Source: Agrococcus jejuensis (lineage in GTDB: Bacteria > Actinomycetota > Actinomycetes > Actinomycetales > Microbacteriaceae). Taken from it: DNA of 64,000 nt. The DNA lies in the NCBI RefSeq assembly GCF_900099705.1, contig NZ_LT629695.1:310001-374000 (forward strand), written 5' to 3'. Under the pieces are notes generated by a model, which was not told the DNA's origin, made no database searches, and saw nothing but the letters and a program-made list of their open reading frames with translations. Positions 28,877-36,300 of this stretch are shown piece after piece. Each line of letters starts with the position of its first letter. The stretch's first letter is position 1. Position numbers and translations under genes: made by a program.

Positions 28877-29593
28877 TCAGGCGCTCGCGGGCTTCGCCTC
28901 GGCGGGCCTCGCCGCCGCGGGCCGCTTCGCCTTGGCGCTCGACGCGTACACGTCGACGTACTCCTGGTCGCTCAGGCGAGCGAGGGCGTACATGATCTCG
29001 TCGGTCACCGAGCGCAGCACGAAGCGGTCGGTGTCGAGCCCGTAGTAGCGCGAGAAGTCGAGCGGCTCGCCGAACACGATGCCGACGCGACCCACCTTCG
29101 GCAGGAACGTGCCCGTCGGCATGATCTGCTCGGTGCCGATCATGACGCACGGCACGACGGGCACCTGGCCCTCGAGCACCATGCGCGCGATGCCCGTGCG
29201 GCCGCGGTAGAGCTTGCCGTCGGGGCTGCGCGTGCCCTCGGGGTAGATGCCGAGCACGTCGCCGCGCGCCAGCACCTTGAGGCCCGAGTCGAGGCTCGCC
29301 TCGCTCGCCTTGCCGCCCGAGCGGTCGATCGGCAGCTGTCCCGACGCGAGGAAGAACCAGCGCACGAGCGCGCCCTTGAGGCCGCGACCGGTGAAGTACT
29401 CGGACTTCGCGAGGAAGTACACGCGGCGGCGCACGACGAGCGGCATGAGCACCGAGTCGATGAACGACAGGTGGTTGCCGGCGATGATCACGGGACCCGT
29501 GGCGGGGATGTGCTCCATGCCCTTGATCCACGGCCGGAACACCGTGAGGATGTACGGCCCCACGATCCAGTGCTTCAGCAGCCAGTTGAACAT
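28877..29593 (-). CDS. 1-acyl-sn-glycerol-3-phosphate acyltransferase (PlsC family)
   Basis: Membrane-associated acyltransferase that probably makes phosphatidic acid from lysophosphatidic acid. The 238 residues contain the NHLSFID motif (NHxxxxD), the second motif SEYFTGRGLKGALVRWFF, and PEGTRSPDGKLYRGRTGIARM. The C-terminus is a lysine/alanine-rich tail. ATG at 29593 is preferred because it gives the family N-terminus (FNWLLKHWIVGP); the open frame upstream is unlike the family. It follows the GntR gene by 85 bases on the same strand and precedes the DAHP synthase gene. Confidence 0.92.
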   Translation of the reverse strand: MFNWLLKHWIVGPYILTVFRPWIKGMEHIPATGPVIIAGNHLSFIDSVLMPLVVRRRVYFLAKSEYFTGRGLKGALVRWFFLASGQLPIDRSGGKASEASLDSGLKVLARGDVLGIYPEGTRSPDGKLYRGRTGIARMVLEGQVPVVPCVMIGTEQIMPTGTFLPKVGRVGIVFGEPLDFSRYYGLDTDRFVLRSVTDEIMYALARLSDQEYVDVYASSAKAKRPAAARPAEAKPASA

Positions 29594-29678
29594 CGAACGA
29601 CCACCCCCGGCGCCCCACTCTAGCCAGAGGCTCGCGCGGGGCGCGGCATCGGGTCGCGTGGCGTCTCGTGGCGCTCGG

Positions 29679-30518
29679 TCAGGCGTCGAGACGCGCGACG
29701 GCGCCCTGCAGCGCCGCGAGCTGCGCACGGATGTCGGCGAGCGCCTCGTCGCGGGACCCCGCCCGCACGCGCGCGTCGACGTCGAACACCGTGTCGGGTG
29801 CATGCCAGAGCGAGAAGCGCTCGAGCACCGCGCCCGACGCATCCTCGGTCACGCCCTCGAGCAGCAGCAGCGGCGCACCGGTCGAGACGCCCAGCAGCGC
29901 AGCGACCTCGGCATCGGCGGGCGCGGCGCGCAGGCGCCGAGGTCCGCCGACGGGGTCGGCGCCCTGCTGCCGCATCCAGTCGAGCAGCGACGCGTCGGTG
30001 AGCGCCTCGACCGTCGGATGCGGGAAGCGCGCGCGGGAGAAGAGGGTCTCGCCGACGACGACGGGGGCGTCGTCGATCGACCGCACGCGGCTCAGCGCCC
30101 ACGCGTCGGCGACCCCGAGCTCGGTGGCGACGGCGCCCGCGACGGTGCGGGGCGCGAGCGACAGCACGCGGGTGCGCAGCGACGCGCCCTGCGCCTCGAC
30201 GTGCTGCAGGAGGCCGCCAGCGCGATCGGCGCTGCGGTGCAGGGTGCGGCGCGACGCGACGACGCTCCCCCGGCCGCGGCGCCGCTCGATCGAGCCAGCG
30301 GCGGCGAGGGCGGCGAGCGCCTGGCGCACGACCGACCGCGAGACGCCGAACGCGTCCTGCAGCTCCTGCTCGGTGGGCAACGGCGTCCCCGGCGCGAGGG
30401 CGTCGGCGCCGATCGCGTCGGCGACGCGGCGCCGCAGCTGCTCGTGCAGCGGGTCGCCGGATCGGTCGAGCGGCTCGCGTGCGATGGCCTCGAGCATCCC
30501 CGCCTCCTCGTGGGTCAC
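29679..30518 (-). CDS. GntR-family regulator (HutC type, UTRA domain)
   Basis: Local transcription factor for the divergent acid-sugar operon. The 279 residues have an N-terminal GntR winged helix (about 22–88; GTPLPTEQELQDAFGVSRSVVRQALAAL recognition region) and a C-terminal UTRA ligand-binding domain (about 105–265). GTG at 30518, with GAGAGG six bases upstream. Its start faces the permease gene at 30644, with the perfect 9-bp-arm palindrome 30591–30615 between them. It probably represses the operon until a sugar acid or phosphate intermediate binds UTRA; the ligand is not predictable. Confidence 0.9.
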   Translation of the reverse strand: MTHEEAGMLEAIAREPLDRSGDPLHEQLRRRVADAIGADALAPGTPLPTEQELQDAFGVSRSVVRQALAALAAAGSIERRRGRGSVVASRRTLHRSADRAGGLLQHVEAQGASLRTRVLSLAPRTVAGAVATELGVADAWALSRVRSIDDAPVVVGETLFSRARFPHPTVEALTDASLLDWMRQQGADPVGGPRRLRAAPADAEVAALLGVSTGAPLLLLEGVTEDASGAVLERFSLWHAPDTVFDVDARVRAGSRDEALADIRAQLAALQGAVARLDA

Positions 30519-30590
30519 GATGGACCTCTCACCCTAGGCGCGACACGCCGGGTGCCGATCGCTTGACGGGCGGGAGATCCTGCCCCATTG

Positions 30591-30615
30591 TTGTCCGTAT
30601 CTTTCGTACGGACAA
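30591..30615. promoter_or_regulatory. perfect palindromic operator for the GntR regulator
   Basis: TTGTCCGTA (30591–30599), seven bases, then TACGGACAA (30607–30615): a perfect inverted repeat with 9-bp arms. It lies 72 bases from the regulator start and 28 from the permease start. Length, symmetry and position are those of a GntR operator controlling one or both directions. Confidence 0.82.
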
Positions 30616-30643
30616 AGAACGTCCCCGAGATCCGGAGCCCGCA

Positions 30644-31678
30644 ATGACGCAGCCCCCCATGGAGCGAGCATCGCTCGTCCCGATGTTCAAGACCCTCAGC
30701 AAGATCCCCGGCGGTCTCGTGATCGTGCCGCTCGTGCTGGGCGTGCTCGCAGCGAACCTCATCCCCGACGCCCTCGCGATCGGCAGCTTCACCACCGCCC
30801 TCTTCCGCGACGGCACGCTCGTGCTCATCGGCCTGCTCATCGTCTCGACGGGCGCGCAGATCACCGGCTCCCGCACGGGCGCCGCCGCCGCCGGCACCAC
30901 GCTCGTCGTGCTGGTGGCCAAGACCCTCGTGCCCATCACGCTCGCGGTCGTGCTCGGCCTCGTCGTCGGCATCGACGGCATCCTCGGCGTCTCCGTCCTC
31001 GGCCTCATCGCCGTCTTCGGCAACTCGAACGGCGGCCTGTGGCTCGCGTTCGCGAGCCAGTACGGCGACTCGCGCGACCGCGGCGCCTACATCGCGTCCG
31101 CGCTCGACGACGGCCCCTTCCTCGCGCTCATCTTCCTCGGCGCCTCCGGCCTCGGCGACATCCCCTTCCTCGCGATCGTCGCCGCGATCGTGCCGTTCAT
31201 CATCGGCCTCATCATCGGCCGCCTCGACCGCGAGTGGACGCAGGTGCTCGCCGAGGTGCCCTCGATCGTGATCCCCTTCATGTCGTTCTCGGTCGGCACC
31301 GGCATCTCGTTCCTCACGGTGCTCACGGGCGGCCTCACCGGCGTGATCATGGGCGTGCTCGTCGTCGCGTTCACCGGCGGCCTCACCTACCTCGGCTACC
31401 GCCACGTGCTCAAGCGCGGCAACCAGAGCGGCATCGGCTTCTCGGCGGGCACGACGGCCGGCAACGCCGTGGCCGTGCCGGCAGCGGTCGCCGCGGCAGA
31501 CCCGAGCCTCGAGCACCTCGTGGGCGCCGCGACGGCGCAGGCGGCGACCGCCGTGCTCGTCACGGCCGTGCTCGCCCCGCTCACGGCAGGCTGGGTCATG
31601 CGCAGGCAGGGCGGCATCGCGAAGGGCTCCTCGTCGAAGGAGTTCCGCGCGGCCGTCGCCGACACGGTCAACGACTGA
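30644..31678 (+). CDS. KdgT-family sugar-acid permease
   Basis: Integral membrane importer of the 2-keto-3-deoxygluconate permease family, expected to bring in a sugar acid with protons. The 344 residues have about ten membrane segments and the family-like GNSNGGLWLAFASQYGDSRDRGAY block in the centre, with GTTAGNAVAVPAA near the C-terminus. ATG at 30644 with CCGGAG upstream. First gene of a five-gene same-strand series under the palindromic operator. The true substrate is not 2-keto-3-deoxygluconate by any evidence here; the downstream RuBisCO-like protein and kinase suggest a branched or four- to five-carbon acid sugar. Confidence 0.87.
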   Translation: MTQPPMERASLVPMFKTLSKIPGGLVIVPLVLGVLAANLIPDALAIGSFTTALFRDGTLVLIGLLIVSTGAQITGSRTGAAAAGTTLVVLVAKTLVPITLAVVLGLVVGIDGILGVSVLGLIAVFGNSNGGLWLAFASQYGDSRDRGAYIASALDDGPFLALIFLGASGLGDIPFLAIVAAIVPFIIGLIIGRLDREWTQVLAEVPSIVIPFMSFSVGTGISFLTVLTGGLTGVIMGVLVVAFTGGLTYLGYRHVLKRGNQSGIGFSAGTTAGNAVAVPAAVAAADPSLEHLVGAATAQAATAVLVTAVLAPLTAGWVMRRQGGIAKGSSSKEFRAAVADTVND

Positions 31679-31749
31679 CGTCCCGTGGCCGGCCCACCGG
31701 CCGGCCACGGCATCCCCGATCACCCGCACCATCCAGAGGGAGCACCCGC

Positions 31750-33012
31750 ATGCGCGATCCGCGCCGCATCCGAGCCACGTACCTGATCGAGGCGACCGAC
31801 GTCGCGCGCGCCGCGGCGCTCCTCGCCGGCGAGCAGTCGAGCGGCACGTTCGTGCGGATCGCGGGCGAGACGGATGCGCTGCGCCAGCGCCACGGCGCCG
31901 AGGTCGTGTCGCTCGAGGAGCTCGGGCGCACGGCCCCGTCGCTGCCGTCGCGCACGAGCCCCGAGCACGTGACGGCGGCGAGGATCGTCGTCGAGTTCCC
32001 GATGGAGACCGTCGGCACCGACCTCGCGACGATCCAGACGACCGTCGCGGGCAACCTCTTCGAGCTCGGCGAGCTCTTCGCGTGCAGGCTCGAGGCGCTG
32101 GAGCTGCCCGACGAGCTCGTCGCGGCCCACGCGGGTCCCGCGTTCGGCGTCGCAGGCACGCGCGCGCTGCTCGGCGGCGCGACCGGCGCCATGGTCGGCA
32201 CGATCGTCAAGCCGAACGTGGGCCTCGACGCCGACGGCTTCCGCACGGTCGTGCGCGCGCTCGTCGGTGCGGGCATCGACCTCGTGAAGGACGACGAGCT
32301 CATGACCGACCCCGGCTACCTGCCGCTCGCGACGCGCGTCGCGATCGCCGGCGAGGAGATCGACCGAGCCGCGCAGGTCACGGGACGTCGCGCGCTGTAC
32401 GCCGCGAACATCACGGGCGACCTCGCGAACCTCGAGCGCCGCCACGACCTCGCGGTCGAGGCGGGCACGGGATGCGTCATGCTCGCGATCCCCGTGATGG
32501 GCGTGCCCTCGCTCGAGCTGCTGCGCACGTTCGCGAGCGTGCCCATCCACGGGCACCGTGCGGGCCTCGCCGCCTCGATGCGGCATCCCGGGCTCGGCGT
32601 CTCGTACCGCGCGTGGCAGGTGCTCGCGCGTCTCGCCGGCGCGGACCACCTGCACGCGAGCGGGCTCGGCAGCAAGTTCTCGGAGCGCGACGACGAGGTC
32701 GTCGACTCCATCCGCGCGCTGCAGGCGCCGCTCGGCGCGACGATCGCGCCCGTGCCCACGCTGTCGTCGGCGCAGACGGTGCGCTCGCCGCATCCGACGT
32801 TCGCGGCGATCGGCAACGACGACGTGCTCATGCTCGCTGGCGGCGGCATCATCGGCCACCCCGACGGGCCCGCCGCCGGCGTGCGCAGCCTGCGCGCCGC
32901 GTGGGAGGCGGCCGTCTCCGGCGAGCCGCTCGAGGCGGCAGGCGCACGGCTCGCCGGTGCGGGCGACGCGACGCTCGCCCGCGCGCTCGGCACGTTCGGC
33001 GCGGCCGCCTGA
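31750..33012 (+). CDS. RuBisCO-like protein (form IV), sugar-acid catabolism
   Basis: A 420-residue member of the RuBisCO large-subunit superfamily. Active-site positions seen: K154 (equivalent to RuBisCO K175), the KDDE motif K180–E183 (carbamylated K201, D203, E204), H267/H269/R270 (H292, H294, R295), H300/H302 (H325, H327), K309 (K334) and GGG 364–366. The second lysine of KPK is N156. So metal-binding and enolisation chemistry are likely kept, while CO2 fixation is not expected. Relatives beside DUF1537 kinases include 3-oxo-isoapionate-4-phosphate decarboxylase and transcarboxylase/hydrolase of D-apionate catabolism. ATG at 31750; the stop overlaps the kinase ATG by one base. Confidence 0.9.
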   Translation: MRDPRRIRATYLIEATDVARAAALLAGEQSSGTFVRIAGETDALRQRHGAEVVSLEELGRTAPSLPSRTSPEHVTAARIVVEFPMETVGTDLATIQTTVAGNLFELGELFACRLEALELPDELVAAHAGPAFGVAGTRALLGGATGAMVGTIVKPNVGLDADGFRTVVRALVGAGIDLVKDDELMTDPGYLPLATRVAIAGEEIDRAAQVTGRRALYAANITGDLANLERRHDLAVEAGTGCVMLAIPVMGVPSLELLRTFASVPIHGHRAGLAASMRHPGLGVSYRAWQVLARLAGADHLHASGLGSKFSERDDEVVDSIRALQAPLGATIAPVPTLSSAQTVRSPHPTFAAIGNDDVLMLAGGGIIGHPDGPAAGVRSLRAAWEAAVSGEPLEAAGARLAGAGDATLARALGTFGAAA

Positions 33013-34322
33013 TGGCGCGCACCGCGCAGGTCGGGTTCGTCGCCGACGACCTCACGGGCGCAGCCGACGTGCTCGCGCAGGCGCATGCCGAGGGGCTCGA
33101 CGCCGCCCTCGTGCTCGACGCCGCGCATCCGCTGCCCGACGACGTCGACGTCGTGGGCATCGCCGGCCCGCTGCGCTCGCTCGACGCGCCCGCGCTCGAG
33201 GCCGAGGCGCGCCGCGGCTTCGCCGCGCTCGCGGCGCGCGACCTGCGCGTCGTCATCGACAAGGTGTGCTCGACGTTCGACTCGTCGCCGACGATCGGCT
33301 CCATCGGGGCGAGCATCGCGGCGATGCGCGCGACGTGGCCGGGCCGCGGCGCCGTGCCCGTCGTGCCCGCGCAGCCCGAGTTCGGCAGGTACACGGCGTT
33401 CAGCCAGCACTTCGGCACGCACGGCGGCGCCGTGCACCGGCTCGACCGGCACCCCGTCATGGCGACGCATCCGTCGACGCCCATGCGCGAGGCAGACCTG
33501 CGCCGCGTGCTGCAGGAGCAGCTCTCCGGGCATCCCGCGATCGACGGGCTGCACCTGCCCGCGCTCGCCGACCCGCACGCCCTCCGGGATGCCTGGACGG
33601 CGCTCGCCGCGACCGACGCGCCCGCGTTCGTCGTCGACGCCGTCACGCCCGAGCACATGGACGCCGTCGCGACGACGCTGCTCGACGAGGCCGACCGCGG
33701 CTCCGCGCCCGCGCTCGTCGTCGGCTCCGGCGGCATCATGGCCGCCCTCGCGCGTGCGCTGCGGCGCACGCCGCGCATCGCGCCGCCCACGACGTCGCCG
33801 TCGGGGCCCGTGCTCGTCGTCTCCGCGTCCGCGTCGGCGACGACCGCGGCGCAGCTCGACGACGCGCTCGCCGTCGGCTTCGTCGAGGTCGCGATCCCTG
33901 CCGACGCATTCGGCGACCCGACCTCCGAGGCCGACTCGGCCTGGAGTCGCGCCGTCGAGGACGCGCTCGCCGCCGGCCACCACGTCGTCGCGCACACGAC
34001 GCGCGGCGGCGACGACCCGCGCATCGCCGCCTCCACGGCATCCGCCGCCGACGTCGGCGGGCTCATCGGCCGCCTCGCCGGCCGCATGGCCCGCGCCGGC
34101 CGCACGCGCGACCTCGCGATCTGCGGCGGCGACACCTCCAGCCACGCCCTCGTCGCGCTCGGTGCGCGCGAGCTGCGCGTCGACGAGCTCTTCGTGCTCG
34201 TCGGCCCCATCTGCCGCACCGACGACGCCTCCGACGCAGCGGGCTGCCGCGTGCTGCTGAAGGGCGGCCAGGTCGGCCCCGTCGACGTCCTGCGGCGCTT
34301 CGCAGGCATCCCCACTCGCTGA
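33012..34322 (+). CDS. DUF1537 four-carbon acid-sugar kinase family protein
   Basis: ATP-dependent kinase of the OtnK/DtnK/OiaK family, which phosphorylates 3-oxo-tetronate, threonate or 3-oxo-isoapionate. The 436 residues carry the N-terminal substrate domain (FVADDLTGAADV, then DKVCSTFDSSPTIGSIG, PAQPEFGRYTAFSQHFG) and the C-terminal nucleotide domain (GGDTSSHAL, LLKGGQVG). The CSTFDSSP…GSIG block resembles family members paired with RuBisCO-like proteins; this impression should be tested by phylogeny. Translation is coupled to the upstream gene (TGATG). It probably makes the phosphorylated 3-oxo acid on which the RuBisCO-like protein acts. Confidence 0.9.
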   Translation: MARTAQVGFVADDLTGAADVLAQAHAEGLDAALVLDAAHPLPDDVDVVGIAGPLRSLDAPALEAEARRGFAALAARDLRVVIDKVCSTFDSSPTIGSIGASIAAMRATWPGRGAVPVVPAQPEFGRYTAFSQHFGTHGGAVHRLDRHPVMATHPSTPMREADLRRVLQEQLSGHPAIDGLHLPALADPHALRDAWTALAATDAPAFVVDAVTPEHMDAVATTLLDEADRGSAPALVVGSGGIMAALARALRRTPRIAPPTTSPSGPVLVVSASASATTAAQLDDALAVGFVEVAIPADAFGDPTSEADSAWSRAVEDALAAGHHVVAHTTRGGDDPRIAASTASAADVGGLIGRLAGRMARAGRTRDLAICGGDTSSHALVALGARELRVDELFVLVGPICRTDDASDAAGCRVLLKGGQVGPVDVLRRFAGIPTR

Positions 34323-34351
34323 TCACCAGCACCCCTCCAAGGACAGGACGC

Positions 34352-35395
34352 ATGAGAGCAGTCATCAAGCCCGCACCCGCACCCGGCTTCGCGTACCGCG
34401 AGGACTGGGCGATCCGCGAGCCCGGCGCCGGCGAGGTGCTCGTCGACGTCGCCGCAGCGTCGCTGTGCGGCACCGACCGCGAGCTGTACGAGTGGACGCC
34501 GTCGGCGCAGGCCTTCCGCCTCTCGCCGCCCGTCGCGCTCGGCCACGAGGGCTCGGGCACGATCGTCGCCGTCGGCGACGGCGTCACGGGCTTCGCCGTC
34601 GGCGACCGCGTCGCCTTCGAGAGCCACATCGCGTGCGGCACGTGCTTCGAGTGCCGCACGGGCACGGCGCACACCTGCCCGAACACGCGCATCGTCGGCA
34701 TGCACATCGACGGCCTCTTCGCCGAGCAGGCCGTCGTGCCCGCCCAGGTCTGCGTCAAGGTGCCCGACTCCATCTCGCTCGAGGCGGCTGCGCTGCTCGA
34801 GGGCGCCGGCGTCGGCATGCACGCCATCCAGCGCGCGGGCGGCGACGTCGCAGGCCAGAACGTGCTCGTGAACGGCGCGGGCCCCGTCGGCCTCTTCACG
34901 GCGCAGATCGCGAAGGCGCTCGGCGCCGCGAACGTCGTCGTCGTCGAGCCCAACCCCTTCCGCCGCGGCCAGGCCGAGTCGATCGGCGCCACGGCCGTCG
35001 CGCCCGGCGCGCACGTCGTCGAGCTGTGCCGAGACATCGCCGGTCACCGCGGCGGCTTCGACGCCGCGTTCGAGGTGTCGGGCGTGCGCGGCGTCATGGG
35101 CCCCATGCTCGAGTCGCTGCGCCACGAGGGCACGATCGTGACGGTGGGACACCCGAGCCAGCCCGCCGAGCTCGAGATCGCCTCGCAGATCAACAAGCGC
35201 GGCATCACGCTGCGCGGCATCTTCGGCCGCCGCCTCTGGGACACGTGGGAGCAGCTGCTGCTGCTCGTCGGCTCGGGGCAGGTCGACCTCGAGTGGATCA
35301 TCACGCACCGCCTCCCCCTCTCGCAGGCGGACGAGGCCATCGAGCTGCTCACGGGCGACGCCGGCAAGGTGCTGCTCGTGCCGTCGCTCGGCTGA
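34352..35395 (+). CDS. zinc-dependent medium-chain dehydrogenase
   Basis: NAD(P)-dependent alcohol dehydrogenase of the threonine/sorbitol dehydrogenase type, 347 residues. Catalytic zinc ligands C39 and H65–E66 (GHEGSG) are present. The structural zinc site is complete (C95, C98, C101, C109 in ACGTCFECRTGTAHTCP), and the nucleotide-binding loop reads VNGAGPVGLF. Within the operon it is the natural candidate to oxidise the imported sugar acid to a 3-oxo acid before phosphorylation. ATG at 34352, 29 bases after the kinase stop with AAGGACAGG upstream. Substrate not determined. Confidence 0.88.
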   Translation: MRAVIKPAPAPGFAYREDWAIREPGAGEVLVDVAAASLCGTDRELYEWTPSAQAFRLSPPVALGHEGSGTIVAVGDGVTGFAVGDRVAFESHIACGTCFECRTGTAHTCPNTRIVGMHIDGLFAEQAVVPAQVCVKVPDSISLEAAALLEGAGVGMHAIQRAGGDVAGQNVLVNGAGPVGLFTAQIAKALGAANVVVVEPNPFRRGQAESIGATAVAPGAHVVELCRDIAGHRGGFDAAFEVSGVRGVMGPMLESLRHEGTIVTVGHPSQPAELEIASQINKRGITLRGIFGRRLWDTWEQLLLLVGSGQVDLEWIITHRLPLSQADEAIELLTGDAGKVLLVPSLG

Positions 35396-35405
35396 CGGCA
35401 TCCGC

Positions 35406-36221
35406 ATGCGCGCACGCCTCGGCATCAGCACCTACGCCTACACGTGGCGCATGTCCGAGCTCGTCGAGCGTCCCCTGACGCTCGACGAGCTCGTCGTCGA
35501 CGCCCAGCGGCTCGGCCTCGGCGTGCTGCAGGTCTGCGACCACCCGCCGCTCGAGGTCGCGCCGCCCGACGAGCTCGCGCACCTGCGCGCCCACGCCGAC
35601 GCGCACGGCATCGCCCTCGAGGTGGGCACGCGCGGCATCGGCGCCGACCATCTGCTGCGCATGCTGGACGTCGCCGTCGCGCTCGGCTCGCCCGTCGTGC
35701 GCTCGATGCTCACGGCCGGCGACGATCGCCCGAGCGTCGACGAAGCCGTCGAGCGGCTGCTCGCGGTCGCCGACGCCTACGCCGACGCGGGCGTCGCGCT
35801 CGGTCTCGAGACGTACGAGCAGGTGCCGACCGCGACGCTGCTCGACGTCGTCGAGCGCGTCGGCAGGCCCGAGACCGTCGGCATCTGCCTCGACCCCGCC
35901 AATCCCGTCGCGGGGCTCGAGCATCCGCGCGACGTCGTCGAGCGCTGCGCCGCCGCGACCGTCAACGTGCACGTGAAGGACTTCGCGTTCACGCGCGCGC
36001 CCGGCTGGGTCGGCTTCACCTACTCGGGTGCGCGGATGGGCGAGGGCGCGCTCGACTACGCGCATCTGCTCGAGACCGTGCGCCCCGTCGAGCGCGGCCT
36101 CAGCCAGATCGTCGAGCACTGGGTCACGTGGCCGGGCACGATCGACGAGGCCGTCGCGATCGAGGCGGAGTGGACCGAGCACGCCGCCCGCGTGCTGCTC
36201 GCCGCGCATCCCGCCGACTGA
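35406..36221 (+). CDS. TIM-barrel sugar isomerase/epimerase family protein (AP endonuclease 2 fold)
   Basis: A 271-residue xylose-isomerase-like TIM barrel. The family metal ligands are apparent: E135 (GLETYEQ), D163 (CLDPANP), H189 (VNVHVKDF) and E237 (IVEHW). Such proteins are isomerases or epimerases, but one (OiaC) decarboxylates 3-oxo-isoapionate. Beside a RuBisCO-like protein and a DUF1537 kinase, either role fits: isomerising the oxo-acid before phosphorylation, or giving a parallel decarboxylation route. ATG at 35406, 10 bases after the dehydrogenase stop. Last gene of the operon. Confidence 0.85.
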   Translation: MRARLGISTYAYTWRMSELVERPLTLDELVVDAQRLGLGVLQVCDHPPLEVAPPDELAHLRAHADAHGIALEVGTRGIGADHLLRMLDVAVALGSPVVRSMLTAGDDRPSVDEAVERLLAVADAYADAGVALGLETYEQVPTATLLDVVERVGRPETVGICLDPANPVAGLEHPRDVVERCAAATVNVHVKDFAFTRAPGWVGFTYSGARMGEGALDYAHLLETVRPVERGLSQIVEHWVTWPGTIDEAVAIEAEWTEHAARVLLAAHPAD

Positions 36222-36300
36222 CCCCTCGAGCGCCCCGCGCCCACAGGCTCGCCCCATAGGATCGTGACGAGCCCTCACGTACGGAGCCGAAGGAGCCACC

